Below, piece after piece: positions 8,988-17,665 of a stretch of 64,000 bases of DNA. The DNA lies in assembly GCF_016583825.1 (NCBI RefSeq), contig NZ_NRRV01000022.1, positions 21,169 through 85,168 of the forward strand, written 5' to 3'. A model generated the notes under the pieces. The model saw only the letters and a program-made list of their open reading frames with translations, made no database searches and was not told the origin of the DNA. The DNA is from Thiohalocapsa halophila (GTDB taxonomy: Bacteria; Pseudomonadota; Gammaproteobacteria; Chromatiales; Chromatiaceae). A program made the translations under genes and the position numbers. Numbering within the stretch: position 1 is the first letter of the stretch; every line of letters begins with the position of its first letter.

Positions 8988-9190
8988 GGTCGCGATCTCC
9001 AGCCCGTGGCTAGTCGAGCAGCGTGATCTTCAGTTGCGCGGCAACCTGCTCCATCCCATCGAGGCCGCGGTCGGAGCGGGCGGACACCTGGCGGTCTGGA
9101 CACTGAGTGAAACCGCGGGTGACCGGGGCGGATTGCTCGATCCGGCTGGTTAGGTGTATAAGCGCATAAACATCTAGCTGGGACGCCTCC

Positions 9191-9421
9191 ATGACCCGTT
9201 GGAACCTTGCCATCTCACCGGAAACCGACCAGGCCGTGCGGCTGTTCCTGGCGCGCCACGGCCGAGCGCGTAAGGGTGATCTGTCCCGCTTTATCGAAGA
9301 GGCGGTGCAGGCGCGTATCCTGGAGATCTCCACGCAGGAGGCCAAGGCCGAGAACGCCGCTGTGGACCCCGCCGAGCTGGAAGCGATGGTTCAAGAGGCC
9401 CTCGACTGGGCCAAGCGCTGA
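9191..9421 (+). CDS. Ribbon-helix-helix-type antitoxin
   Basis: A 76-aa protein (MTRWNLAISPETDQAVRLFL, then GDLSRFIEEAVQARIL) with the strand-helix-helix pattern of RHH antitoxins. Its stop is followed two bases later by a PIN-domain toxin start at 9424, the usual antitoxin-toxin order. As an autorepressor it would bind the AT-rich segment just upstream (9155-9175, GTATAAGCGCATAAACATC). Because the toxin downstream is broken, the antitoxin has no intact local partner. It probably shares transcription with pglZ, 250 bases downstream. Confidence 0.65.
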   Translation: MTRWNLAISPETDQAVRLFLARHGRARKGDLSRFIEEAVQARILEISTQEAKAENAAVDPAELEAMVQEALDWAKR

Positions 9422-9423
9422 CG

Positions 9424-9656
9424 ATGCATGTCGTGCTGGACACCAATGTGCTGTTCAGTGCGCTGATCTCGTCGCACGGGTGTCCGCATGCGATCTATCG
9501 CGCCTGGCGTTCCGGCCGCTTCTGATAGCGATGGCGGAAGCCGGCGATGTGGATTACCTCGTCACCGGCGATCGCCGCGCAGGCCTGTTGGAGCGCGGCC
9601 ATGTCGGGCGAGCCCGGATCATCGAGCCAGCGGCATTCTGCCAGACGGTGCTCTGA
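9424..9656 (+). pseudogene. PIN-domain toxin with internal deletion
   Basis: The first frame gives MHVVLDTNVLFSALIS, the PIN start with its first catalytic Asp, and stops at 9523-9525. Another frame gives LLIAMAEAGDVDYLVTGDRR, ending FCQTVL, the PIN C-terminal half with the last acidic residues. About 70 middle residues are missing and the halves are out of frame. The intact family is a Mg-dependent ribonuclease toxin. The residue still carries the AAGGAGG at 9656-9662 that serves pglZ. Confidence 0.75.
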
Positions 9657-9671
9657 AGGAGGCTGGCGTTG

Positions 9672-12494
9672 ATGCACCTGGACGATGCGGCCCTCCCGAA
9701 GCCCATCCTGGCCCAGGTCCGCGCCATCCTGAGCCGGGATGCGGACGCGGACCGGATGGCGCTGGTGTGGCCGCACCCGATCCGGCCTGCCGATGCGCTG
9801 CAGCGGGTCGACGGCACCGAGCTGCGTGTCGTCTGGTGCGCCTCGCAGCTGGCGATCCGGGAGCTGCTGGTTGCCCATGAGCGGGAGCAGGCATCGGGCG
9901 AGCGGCGCCTGGTGCTGCTGTCGCCCTTCGACGAGCGCGGCCTGGCCCAGGACGTGCTCGCGCGGCTGTGGGGACATGCCCCGAAGCGGATCAGTGCCTG
10001 GCGCACCCTTCAGCAGCTGCTGCACCTGCGGGAGATCGACCCGCGCCTGACCACGAAGGACTATCGCTGGATCGGCGACTGTCTGCTCGACAAATACGAG
10101 TGCTACCGCGACCGGGTCCCTATCGGCGACGTACTGGACTTCGACCTCGCGTGGCGGGCGCTGGCGACGGCGCTGCTGGACCTCGACTGCGAGAGCGTGG
10201 ATTTGGACGTGCTGCTGGATTGGTCACGGCGGGCGGACGCGGCGGCGCTGGTCGCGGCACTTCCGGAACCGGTGGAGCGGCACCTGGAGGACTGGCTGCG
10301 CCCGCGGCTCGGACCGCAGGTGGATGTGATCCTGGCCCTGTGGCGCAACGGACAGGCCGGCGAGATGCTCGCCAGCGGCTTGGTTTGCGCACTGCTGTAT
10401 GCCCAAGAGCGCCGACCGGGCCGGCAGGCGATGGATGCGCTGCTGCTGGCGCGCGGGCGATTCAGCGAGCGCTTGCTGGGTGGGGCCGCGATTGCCGAAG
10501 CGACCTTGGCGGCGTTCGGGTCGGCAGCAGTGGCGCACCTGGAGCGCTCGCTGGCCGCGAATCCGCGGCTCGACATCGGCCCGGTGCTCGACGCCGCCGA
10601 GCACCTGCTGGCCAGCCTCGACCTGACGCACCTGGCCGCGGACTCCGACCTGCTGCCCAAGGGCTACGACCTGCGCGTGGCGGCCTTTACCCAGGCCCTG
10701 AAGCGCTTGCTGGACCAGCCCCGGGAACAGGTCCTGGAACAGGCTGCGCAGCAGCCCCCGAAGCAAAACGGGCACGCCAAGGCCATGGCGGCGAGCTTAG
10801 ACGCGCTGGCGCGGCTCGAGCGTCATCGGCTTGCCGATCAGCGCGGTGGGGTTCGGGCGCAGCAAGTGCTGACGGCGCGCATGGCCCTGCGCGCCTGCCA
10901 ATGGCTGGCAACGGACACCCCGGGCGATGCAACGCCGGCGGCGGCCATCCAGGACTACGTAGCCAACGGCGGCTGGCTGGATTGGGCCCGCAGCAAGCTC
11001 TGGCGCGGCGATGCCCACGCGCCTTTGAGCCGCCTCTATCAGCGCCTGTCGGCGCGGCTCGCGCAGCGGCGGGAGGCCTTCAACCAGGGCTTCGCACGGC
11101 ACCTGCCCGCCATCGCCCGCGGCGAGCGCATCGCCGACGGGATCGTGCCCATCGAAGATACGCTGTCGGAGCTGATCGCACCGCTGGCGGGCGAGCGCCC
11201 GGTGCTGCTGGTGGTGCTCGACGGCATGAGCCAGGCGGTCTACCGGGAGCTGGCGGAGGATCTGCTGCGCCACTCCTGGCTGGAGATGCAGCCCGCCGAG
11301 GCCGCTGCGGATATTTGCCTGCTGGCCGCGCTGCCCACCATCACTAAGCTCTCCCGCTATGCGCTCCTGTCCGGCAACCTCGGCGCGGGTGTGCAAACCG
11401 ACGAGAAGCAGGCTTTTGCGGCCCATGCGGCGCTCAAGCAGGTCTCGAGCCCCAAGGCACCGCCGCGGCTCTTCCACAAGGCGGATCTCACGGAGCCGGG
11501 TACCGGGGCGCTGGCGGGTGGCGTGCGGGCGGCCATCGCCGCTGAGCAGCCGCGGGTCATTGGTGTCGTGGTGAACGTGATCGACGACCAGCTGAGCAGC
11601 AATGCCCAGCTGGGCGTGCCCTGGTCCCTGGCCTCCGTTGCGGTGCTGCGGCAGATGCTGGAGGCGGCGAAGGAGTCCGGGCGCCTGGTGGTGCTGACCA
11701 GCGACCACGGCCATGTGCTGGACCACGACATGCGTCTGGTCCAGACCGCCACGGAGGCGGAGCGCTACCGGTCCCCAACGGAGCTGCCACCGGGCGCCGA
11801 GCCGGCGTCGGAGGAAGTCCTGATCCAGGGGCGGCGCGTGGCTTTGCCGGATCACAGCGTGATGCTGCCTTGGTCGGAGCGGCTGCGCTATGGGGCGCAG
11901 AAGATGGGCTACCACGGCGGCGGCGCCCCGCAGGAGGTGCTGGTGCCCTTCGGCGTCTTCCGCAGCGTCGAGGATTTGCAGCCGGTGGCGGGCTGGCAGG
12001 AGATGCCGCGCCGGCAGCCGCACTGGTGGGCGCTCGATGCCGGGGTGTCCATCGCCGAGCCCGCGGTCACGGCGGCGGCGCCGTCGACCAAGGACACCAA
12101 GGGCACCGGGGCGCCCGCGGCCGGTCAGCTCGCGCTGGATTTCGCCGGCGACAAGCCCGCAGCCCCCGCCGACGAGACCGGCGCTGCCGTGTGGATCGAC
12201 GCGCTGCTCGCCTCGCCTGTCTATGCGCGCATGAAGCGCCGCAGCGGGCGCGTGCCGATCACCGACGAGCAGTTGCGCCGCCTGCTCGGGCTGCTGGCAC
12301 AGGGCGGCGGGCAGCAGATGATGGAGGCGCTGGCGCAGGGGCTCGGCATTCCGGGCATCCGCCTGCCGGGCCTCCTTGCCGGGGTGCAAAAGCTGCTGAA
12401 CCTGGACGGCTATCCGGTGCTGTCCGTGGACAGGGCGGCGAAAACCGTGAAGCTCGACATCGCGTCGCTGCGGGTCCAGTTCGAGCTCGACTGA
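9672..12494 (+). CDS. pglZ: BREX-2 phosphatase-fold protein PglZ
   Basis: A 940-aa protein. The alkaline-phosphatase-like PglZ domain is in the second half: LLVVLDGMSQ with its metal-binding Asp near residue 517, and VVLTSDHGH near 673-682 with a further metal-binding Asp and His. PglZ is the hallmark of all BREX/Pgl systems. In BREX-2 it is essential for phage exclusion and is suspected to restrain the methyltransferase. The start is ATG at 9672 with AAGGAGG at 9656-9662; TTG at 9669 is an equally spaced alternative. Its stop shares one base with the brxD start (TGATG), so the two are translationally coupled. Confidence 0.85.
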   Translation: MHLDDAALPKPILAQVRAILSRDADADRMALVWPHPIRPADALQRVDGTELRVVWCASQLAIRELLVAHEREQASGERRLVLLSPFDERGLAQDVLARLWGHAPKRISAWRTLQQLLHLREIDPRLTTKDYRWIGDCLLDKYECYRDRVPIGDVLDFDLAWRALATALLDLDCESVDLDVLLDWSRRADAAALVAALPEPVERHLEDWLRPRLGPQVDVILALWRNGQAGEMLASGLVCALLYAQERRPGRQAMDALLLARGRFSERLLGGAAIAEATLAAFGSAAVAHLERSLAANPRLDIGPVLDAAEHLLASLDLTHLAADSDLLPKGYDLRVAAFTQALKRLLDQPREQVLEQAAQQPPKQNGHAKAMAASLDALARLERHRLADQRGGVRAQQVLTARMALRACQWLATDTPGDATPAAAIQDYVANGGWLDWARSKLWRGDAHAPLSRLYQRLSARLAQRREAFNQGFARHLPAIARGERIADGIVPIEDTLSELIAPLAGERPVLLVVLDGMSQAVYRELAEDLLRHSWLEMQPAEAAADICLLAALPTITKLSRYALLSGNLGAGVQTDEKQAFAAHAALKQVSSPKAPPRLFHKADLTEPGTGALAGGVRAAIAAEQPRVIGVVVNVIDDQLSSNAQLGVPWSLASVAVLRQMLEAAKESGRLVVLTSDHGHVLDHDMRLVQTATEAERYRSPTELPPGAEPASEEVLIQGRRVALPDHSVMLPWSERLRYGAQKMGYHGGGAPQEVLVPFGVFRSVEDLQPVAGWQEMPRRQPHWWALDAGVSIAEPAVTAAAPSTKDTKGTGAPAAGQLALDFAGDKPAAPADETGAAVWIDALLASPVYARMKRRSGRVPITDEQLRRLLGLLAQGGGQQMMEALAQGLGIPGIRLPGLLAGVQKLLNLDGYPVLSVDRAAKTVKLDIASLRVQFELD

Positions 12495-13810
12495 TGGCCA
12501 TCAGCAGTCAGCGCCGGGCCGATATCATCGATGCGCTGCGGCGCGGTACGGTGCCCGAGTACGGGCTGGACGCCCTGGCGGTGGGCCTGGACCCCTTCGC
12601 AGCGGCCTTCGATGCCGAGCTGGAGCGGGCCAGCCGGGGCCGCGGCCAGTTCAAGGCCGTGCGCGGCGAGTACGGCAGCGGCAAGACCTTTCTCGCCCGC
12701 TGGCTGCGCGAGCGCGCCCATGAGCAGGGCTTCGCCTGCGCCGAGGTACAGATCTCCGAGACCGAGACCCCGCTGCACCGGCTGGAGACCGTCTACCGCC
12801 GCCTGATGGAGCGCCTGACTACGGCGGACACGCCCTCCGGGGCCTTTCGCAATGTCATCGAGTCCTGGTTCTTCACGCTGGAAGAAGACGTGCTGACCCA
12901 GGACGACCTGGACCCGGACGATGCCGAGGCGCTGATCGCGGCCACCGACGCACTGATGGAGAAGCGCTTAGGCTCCGTGGTGCGCTCGGCGCCGGCCTTT
13001 GCCCTGACCCTGCGCGCCTACCGCCGGGCGCTGCTCGAAGGCGCCGACGACATCGCCGACGGCCTGCTGGCCTGGATGGCGGGCCAGCCCAATGTGGCCG
13101 CCAAGGTGAAGCGCTATGCGCAGATCAAGGGCGACATCGACCACTTCGGGGCCCTGAGCTTCCTACAGGGCGTGCTGACCATCCTGAAAGATTCCGGCCA
13201 TCCCGGCCTGCTGCTGGTGCTGGACGAGGTCGAGACCCTGCAGCGCATGCGCGCGGACGTGCGCGACAAGAGCCTGAACGCGCTGCGCCAGCTGATGGAC
13301 GAGATCGACAGCGGCCGCTTCCCCGGGCTGTACCTGCTGATCACGGGCACCACGGCCTTCTTCGACGGGCCCATGGGCGTGCAGCGCCTGCCGCCGCTGG
13401 CGCAGCGACTGGCCGTGGATTTCAACACCGATGCGCGCTTCGACAACCCCCGGGCGGTGCAGATTCGCCTGAAGGGCTTCGATGTTCAGTCACTGTGCGA
13501 GGTGGGCTGCAAGGTGCGGGACCTGTACGCAGCCGGCTGTGGGTCGGCACGGGTCGGGCAGGTCGTCGATGACGCGCTGGTGGCCTCCCTGGCCGCCGCC
13601 GTCACCGGCCAGCTCGGCGGCAAGGTCGGCATCGCCCCGCGCGTGTTCCTGAAAAAGCTGGTTGGCGACGTGCTCGACCGCGTGGACCAGTTCCACGACT
13701 TCGACCCGCGGCAGCACTATGCGCTGACCCTGGACGAGCGGGAGCTGACGCCGGTGGAGCGTGCGGCAGGGTCCGCCGGCGGTGTGGACGATATCGAGCT
13801 GGATCTTTGA
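12494..13810 (+). CDS. brxD: BREX ATP-binding protein BrxD
   Basis: A 438-aa AAA-type ATPase. Walker A is GEYGSGKTF near residues 58-66 and Walker B is LLLVLDEVETLQR near residues 239-251. The N-terminus (RRADIIDALRRGTVPEYGLD) is characteristic of BrxD. The gene is found with pglZ and brxHI in BREX types 2 and 6, and its role in exclusion is not established. It overlaps pglZ by one base, so both are made together. It is followed by about 220 bases without a gene (13811-14029), then a minus-strand toxin-antitoxin pair that separates it from brxHI. Confidence 0.8.
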   Translation: MAISSQRRADIIDALRRGTVPEYGLDALAVGLDPFAAAFDAELERASRGRGQFKAVRGEYGSGKTFLARWLRERAHEQGFACAEVQISETETPLHRLETVYRRLMERLTTADTPSGAFRNVIESWFFTLEEDVLTQDDLDPDDAEALIAATDALMEKRLGSVVRSAPAFALTLRAYRRALLEGADDIADGLLAWMAGQPNVAAKVKRYAQIKGDIDHFGALSFLQGVLTILKDSGHPGLLLVLDEVETLQRMRADVRDKSLNALRQLMDEIDSGRFPGLYLLITGTTAFFDGPMGVQRLPPLAQRLAVDFNTDARFDNPRAVQIRLKGFDVQSLCEVGCKVRDLYAAGCGSARVGQVVDDALVASLAAAVTGQLGGKVGIAPRVFLKKLVGDVLDRVDQFHDFDPRQHYALTLDERELTPVERAAGSAGGVDDIELDL

Positions 13811-14029
13811 ACCGCGGTGGATGCTCGTGGATGCGTCGAGGTCGGGCACCGTGGCGTCCAGGACCATCTCGCCAGGAGAATCAGGTCAACGACGTGGGTC
13901 CGGCACCGGCCCGCAGTGCATGCAGCCAATCGAAGATCCGCTTCGCTGCGCCGCGGGCTGGACGCGCGCCGTCAGCATGTCCACCCGGGCACCAATGGCA
14001 CTGTATCAGGGTCGGGTCGGCGGCTCTGG

Positions 14030-14458
14030 CTACGGCCTCACCCACAGGCGCTCGAAGGCCTGCCCATCGGCGGTGCGCAGCATGTCGAAGTCCCGCCGAT
14101 CCGTGGTCAGCACTTGCCGGGTGCCCTCGACACCGGCCAGCCAGACCAGTGTGGCATCGGCGAGGTCGATATCGTGCTCCGCGAAACGCTCGATCACCGC
14201 GGCAATGGTCATCAGGTCGGTTCTGTCGATCTGGCGCAGCCGCAGCGCACCCCGCTCGATCCACTGCAGCAGCGCCCGCTTGCCGCGCGGATTCAGAAAG
14301 AAGCAGGTCTCGACAACCGTTGGCCAGACGCTGACCAGTGTCGTGCGACGCCCGCACGTCAGCCCCGCCAGCGTGGTCTTCGCGCTGTCGTGCAGTGTAT
14401 CGGTCTGGTCGAAGAGCGCGACCAGAAAGCCGGTATCAACCAGGACGGTACTTCTCAT
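14030..14458 (-). CDS. PIN-domain toxin (VapC-like)
   Basis: A 142-aa protein with MRSTVLVDTGFLVALFDQTD (first catalytic Asp), a mid-protein Glu in VVETCFFL, DLADATLVWLA and a C-terminal LTTDRRDFDMLR, the quartet of acidic residues of PIN nucleases. Toxins of this type cut tRNA or rRNA. The ATG at 14458 overlaps the antitoxin end by 23 bases, typical for such pairs. The longer frame to 14632 is only the antisense of the antitoxin. It appears intact and lies between brxD and brxHI on the opposite strand. Confidence 0.85.
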   Translation of the reverse strand: MRSTVLVDTGFLVALFDQTDTLHDSAKTTLAGLTCGRRTTLVSVWPTVVETCFFLNPRGKRALLQWIERGALRLRQIDRTDLMTIAAVIERFAEHDIDLADATLVWLAGVEGTRQVLTTDRRDFDMLRTADGQAFERLWVRP

Positions 14459-14684
14459 GCAATCGCTCCCAGATCTGACGACGCAGCGGGTCCGTCGGCG
14501 GCTCCGCCGCCGCGCCCTGATCGAACAGATCCTCCCCCAGGTCAAAGGCATCGGGCGCGGGCTCGAAGCCACGAAGCCATTGCTCCAGGCTTTGCTTAAC
14601 GGCCTCGCTCTTGGTGAGGCCAAGCCGGCCACAGACGCTCTGCAAACGGTCTTCGGTGTCCTTATCGAGACGGACGGACAGCAT
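14436..14684 (-). CDS. Ribbon-helix-helix antitoxin of the PIN toxin
   Basis: An 82-aa protein. MLSVRLDKDTEDRLQSV followed by LTKSEAVKQSLEQWL is the CopG/RHH DNA-binding fold; the C-terminal half (DLGEDLFDQGAAAE) is acidic and would wrap the toxin. The start is ATG at 14684 with a GAGGAT-type site upstream. It overlaps the toxin gene, ensuring coupled synthesis. A perfect 15-base palindrome at 14713-14727 is the likely autoregulatory operator. Confidence 0.75.
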   Translation of the reverse strand: MLSVRLDKDTEDRLQSVCGRLGLTKSEAVKQSLEQWLRGFEPAPDAFDLGEDLFDQGAAAEPPTDPLRRQIWERLHEKYRPG

Positions 14685-14712
14685 GATCAGATCCTCGCGG
14701 GGTGGCTTCTAT

Positions 14713-14727
14713 GTATGACTGTCATAC
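14713..14727. promoter_or_regulatory. Palindromic operator of the PIN/RHH operon
   Basis: GTATGAC-T-GTCATAC is a perfect palindrome 29 bases upstream of the antitoxin start. It lies in a short AT-richer segment where a promoter would be expected. Ribbon-helix-helix dimers bind short palindromes of this kind. Binding is inferred from position and symmetry only. Confidence 0.5.
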
Positions 14728-14893
14728 GAACATAACGATTGCGAGCGCGCAACCCCCGGGCTTGATGGTGTTCGGATATGCGGGTCGGTCGGCTGGGCCG
14801 GTCTGTGCTGATGGCTCCCACGCTGCAAAGATCGGGCAACTATTCGCCGTCAAGCCTATCAGGTAGTCTCGTCGACGGTGGGGCCGAACTGAG

Positions 14894-17023
14894 ATGAGCA
14901 CATTCGACCAGCTGCATCCGGCGCTGCAGCACCACATCGTCAACACCCTGGGCTGGCGCTCGCTGCGGCCGCTGCAGGCGGCGGCCATCGCACCGATCCT
15001 GGCCGGCGAGCACGCGCTCCTGTTGGCACCGACGGCCGGCGGCAAGACCGAGGCGGCCATCCTGCCGGTGCTGTCGCGGAGCTTGAGCGAGCACTGGCAG
15101 GGTCTCGGCGTCTTGTACCTCTGTCCGATCAAGGCGCTGCTGAACAACCTGGAGCCACGCCTGGCCCACTATGCCGGACTCCTCGGGCGCCGTGCGGCGC
15201 TGTGGCACGGGGATGTCGGGGCGTCCCGCAAGGGTGGGCTGCTGCGCGAGCCGCCCGATATCCTGCTGACGACGCCGGAGTCGCTGGAGGGGATGCTGGT
15301 CTCCCGCCGCGTGGATCATCGGCGGCTGTTCGGCGGACTGCACACGGTCGTCATCGACGAGCTGCATGCCTTCGCCGGCGATGATCGGGGCTGGCATCTG
15401 TTGTACCTGCTGGAGCGCCTGAGCCGCATCGCCGGCCGGGAGCTCCAGCGCCTGGGCCTTTCGGCCACCGTCGGCAATCCCCAGTCGCTGTGCGATTGGC
15501 TCGCCGGCGGCTGCGAGCGACCGCGGCGGGTGCTCGATCCGCCGGCCGAGGCCAACGGGGTCACGGCCGGCGGCGGCGCAGCCGACAGCGACGTGGCGCT
15601 GGATTGGGTCGGCAGCCTGGAGAATGCCGCGCTAGTGATCTCGCGGCTGCACCGGGGCGAGAAGCGCCTGGTCTTCTGCGACAGCCGGGCGCGGGTCGAG
15701 CAGCTGGCACTGGCGCTGCGGGCGCTCGAGGTGCAGACCTTCGTCTCCCATAGCTGCCTCAGCCTTACGGAGCGCCGGGCGGCGGAGGCGGCCTTTGCTG
15801 CCGGCAGCGATTGCGTCATCGTCGCCACCAGCACGCTGGAGCTCGGCATCGATGTCGGCGACCTCGACCGCGTGATCCAGATCGACGCGCCGGCGACCGT
15901 GGCGTCCTTCCTGCAACGCATCGGCCGCACCGGGCGGCGGGCGGGGAGCCGACGCAATTGCCTGTTCCTGGTGACGCGGGAAGACGCCTTCCTGCATGCG
16001 GCAGCCCTGCTGCAGCTTTGGACCGAAGGCTATTTGGAGCCCGTGACGCCGCCGCCGCTGCCGCTGCACATCTTCGCCCAGCAGATCATGGCGCTGGCTC
16101 TGCAGGAGGGCGGCATCACGGCCGCCGACTGGCCGTACTGGCTGGGGCGGCTGCCGGGGCTGGCGGAGGTGGAGGCCGGTCAGCTCGCTGCCCTGCTCGC
16201 GTATATGCTCGACACGGGCATCCTGCATGGAGACCAGGGCCTGCTCGGCATGGGCGCCGAGGGCGAGCGGCGCTTTGGCCGCAAGCATTTCCTGGAGCTG
16301 TTGTCGGTGTTCCTGAGCCCGCCGCTGGTGCGCGTTTGTCACGGTCGCCAGGAGATCGGTGAGGTTCACCAGTCCACGTTCATGGTGAAGCAGGACGCTC
16401 CGACAGTGCTGACCCTGGGCGGGCGCGCGTGGCGCGCAAAGCACGTGGATTGGCCGCGCCGCAACGCTTATGTGGAGCCCACGGACGAGCCCGGCCGCTC
16501 GCGCTGGCAGAGCGTCGGGCAGCCCCTGCACTTTGCGCTGTGTCAGGCGATGATGCGGGTCCTGGCGAGGGACGGTGAGCCAGTGCGGCTCTCGCGACGG
16601 GCGCTCGATTTCATGCAGCGCTTGCGCGAGCGCTACGCCTGGGTGGCGCCGGAACAAACGGTGCTGATCCGCCACGACGATGGCGCGGTGCGTTGGTGGA
16701 CCTTCGCCGGCAAGCTCGTCAATGCCGCGCTGGCCCATGCTCTAAGGGAGCAGGCGGCGACCGTGCGGCCCGATAACCTCTCCATCGGCTTCGACGGCGG
16801 CGTCGACGTCGCCGAGCTGCGCACTGTGATCGCGCGGGTCTTGAGCGCGCCGCTCGACGGGGTCGCGGTGCCCCTGGACGAGGCCTTCATCGCCGAGCTG
16901 AAATTCGCCGCCTGCCTGCCGCCCGCTGCGCGCGAGCAGGTGCTTGCCGCAAGATACGACCTCCGGGGCCATCTCGAAGCCCTGTCAGCCTACCCCGTGT
17001 CAGTGGCCCGGCTCAGCGGCTGA
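14894..17023 (+). CDS. brxHI: BREX DEAD/DEAH helicase BrxHI (Lhr-like)
   Basis: A 709-aa superfamily 2 helicase: motif I APTAGGKT (residues 45-52), motif II DELH (155-158), motif III SAT (190-192) and motif VI QRIGRTGRR (near 341-349). The remainder resembles Lhr-type helicases. BrxHI is the usual last gene of BREX-2 islands and is presumed to unwind or translocate on DNA. ATG at 14894 starts the conserved N-terminus. It is separated from brxD by the PIN/RHH module and is followed by a minus-strand DUF1840 gene, so it marks the right end of the island. Confidence 0.85.
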   Translation: MSTFDQLHPALQHHIVNTLGWRSLRPLQAAAIAPILAGEHALLLAPTAGGKTEAAILPVLSRSLSEHWQGLGVLYLCPIKALLNNLEPRLAHYAGLLGRRAALWHGDVGASRKGGLLREPPDILLTTPESLEGMLVSRRVDHRRLFGGLHTVVIDELHAFAGDDRGWHLLYLLERLSRIAGRELQRLGLSATVGNPQSLCDWLAGGCERPRRVLDPPAEANGVTAGGGAADSDVALDWVGSLENAALVISRLHRGEKRLVFCDSRARVEQLALALRALEVQTFVSHSCLSLTERRAAEAAFAAGSDCVIVATSTLELGIDVGDLDRVIQIDAPATVASFLQRIGRTGRRAGSRRNCLFLVTREDAFLHAAALLQLWTEGYLEPVTPPPLPLHIFAQQIMALALQEGGITAADWPYWLGRLPGLAEVEAGQLAALLAYMLDTGILHGDQGLLGMGAEGERRFGRKHFLELLSVFLSPPLVRVCHGRQEIGEVHQSTFMVKQDAPTVLTLGGRAWRAKHVDWPRRNAYVEPTDEPGRSRWQSVGQPLHFALCQAMMRVLARDGEPVRLSRRALDFMQRLRERYAWVAPEQTVLIRHDDGAVRWWTFAGKLVNAALAHALREQAATVRPDNLSIGFDGGVDVAELRTVIARVLSAPLDGVAVPLDEAFIAELKFAACLPPAAREQVLAARYDLRGHLEALSAYPVSVARLSG

Positions 17024-17093
17024 GCCGGACACCGGCGCTTTTACCTGGCTCCGCGGCCGCGAGCCTGGCGGCGGGAGGGTTGCTCACCGCCGC

Positions 17094-17414
17094 TCAGGTC
17101 TGATCCCACATGACGTTCTTCTCTTCCCGTGCGGCGGCCTCCAGCAGCTCGAGCAGCGGCAGGGCACGCTTGGCCAGGCTCACGCTCTCGCTGCGGGCGG
17201 CGTCCTCGTCGTCGTCGTCCCGGTGGGGATTGAGCGGCGCATTGGGGTTGTGAGCCACGGCTGCGCGGAGCGTCTCCAGGGCCTTGGGCACGTCTTCGGC
17301 GAGGATGGCACCGGGGATGGTGCCGCTGTGGCCCATCATTTTGATCAATGCCTTGGCGACGTCGCCGAACATGGTGATGTCCGCATAGGCGGGGGTCTTG
17401 AAGGTGATGAGCAT
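17094..17414 (-). CDS. DUF1840 protein
   Basis: A 106-aa soluble protein. MLITFKTPAYADITMFGDVA and the ALIKMMGHSGTIPGA segment match the DUF1840 family, widespread in beta- and gammaproteobacteria with no assigned role. The middle is acidic (HRDDDDEDAARSES). ATG at 17414 is chosen because homology begins there; the frame upstream is GC-rich repeat sequence. It is convergent with brxHI and likely belongs to the conserved chromosome flanking the defence island. Confidence 0.75.
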   Translation of the reverse strand: MLITFKTPAYADITMFGDVAKALIKMMGHSGTIPGAILAEDVPKALETLRAAVAHNPNAPLNPHRDDDDEDAARSESVSLAKRALPLLELLEAAAREEKNVMWDQT

Positions 17415-17480
17415 GGCGTTTCTCGTGAAGTCGGTGGCGCGGCGCGGGCGAGGTATCAGGGCATCAGCATAGCGCCCGGC

Positions 17481-17524
17481 GGGCGGGCATGCTGGCGTCG
17501 GTGGGCGGGCATGCTGGCGTCGGT
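17481..17524 (+). repeat. Two 22-bp tandem repeats
   Basis: GGGCGGGCATGCTGGCGTCG plus GT occurs twice in exact succession, in the spacer between the DUF1840 gene and the divergently read 383-aa gene. Each unit contains the palindrome GCATGC. No function is evident. Confidence 0.75.
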
Positions 17525-17665
17525 GGGCAGCCTTGTGCAGCACGGGCGGTCGGCGGCCCTGCGCGGCTGCCGAGCGGAAAAACCGCTGCGCGCATGGGGC
17601 ATGGGCGCAGCGCGGCGGTACACTGCCCGGGCCGAATCGCCCGCGCCACTGCCGAGGAGCCCAGC

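Noticed and set aside
9010..9345. 111-codon minus-strand frame ending AAQLKITLLD upstream of phd
   Set aside because: Its first half is antisense to the RHH antitoxin. The last 30 residues might be the tail of a lost gene, but I could not match them to a family.
10797..12389. 530-codon minus-strand frame
   Set aside because: Shadow of pglZ; composition is dominated by Arg, Gln and His and shows no motif.
13811..14029. Possible gene between brxD and the PIN toxin
   Set aside because: Frames in both strands are extensions or shadows of neighbours with no ribosome site.
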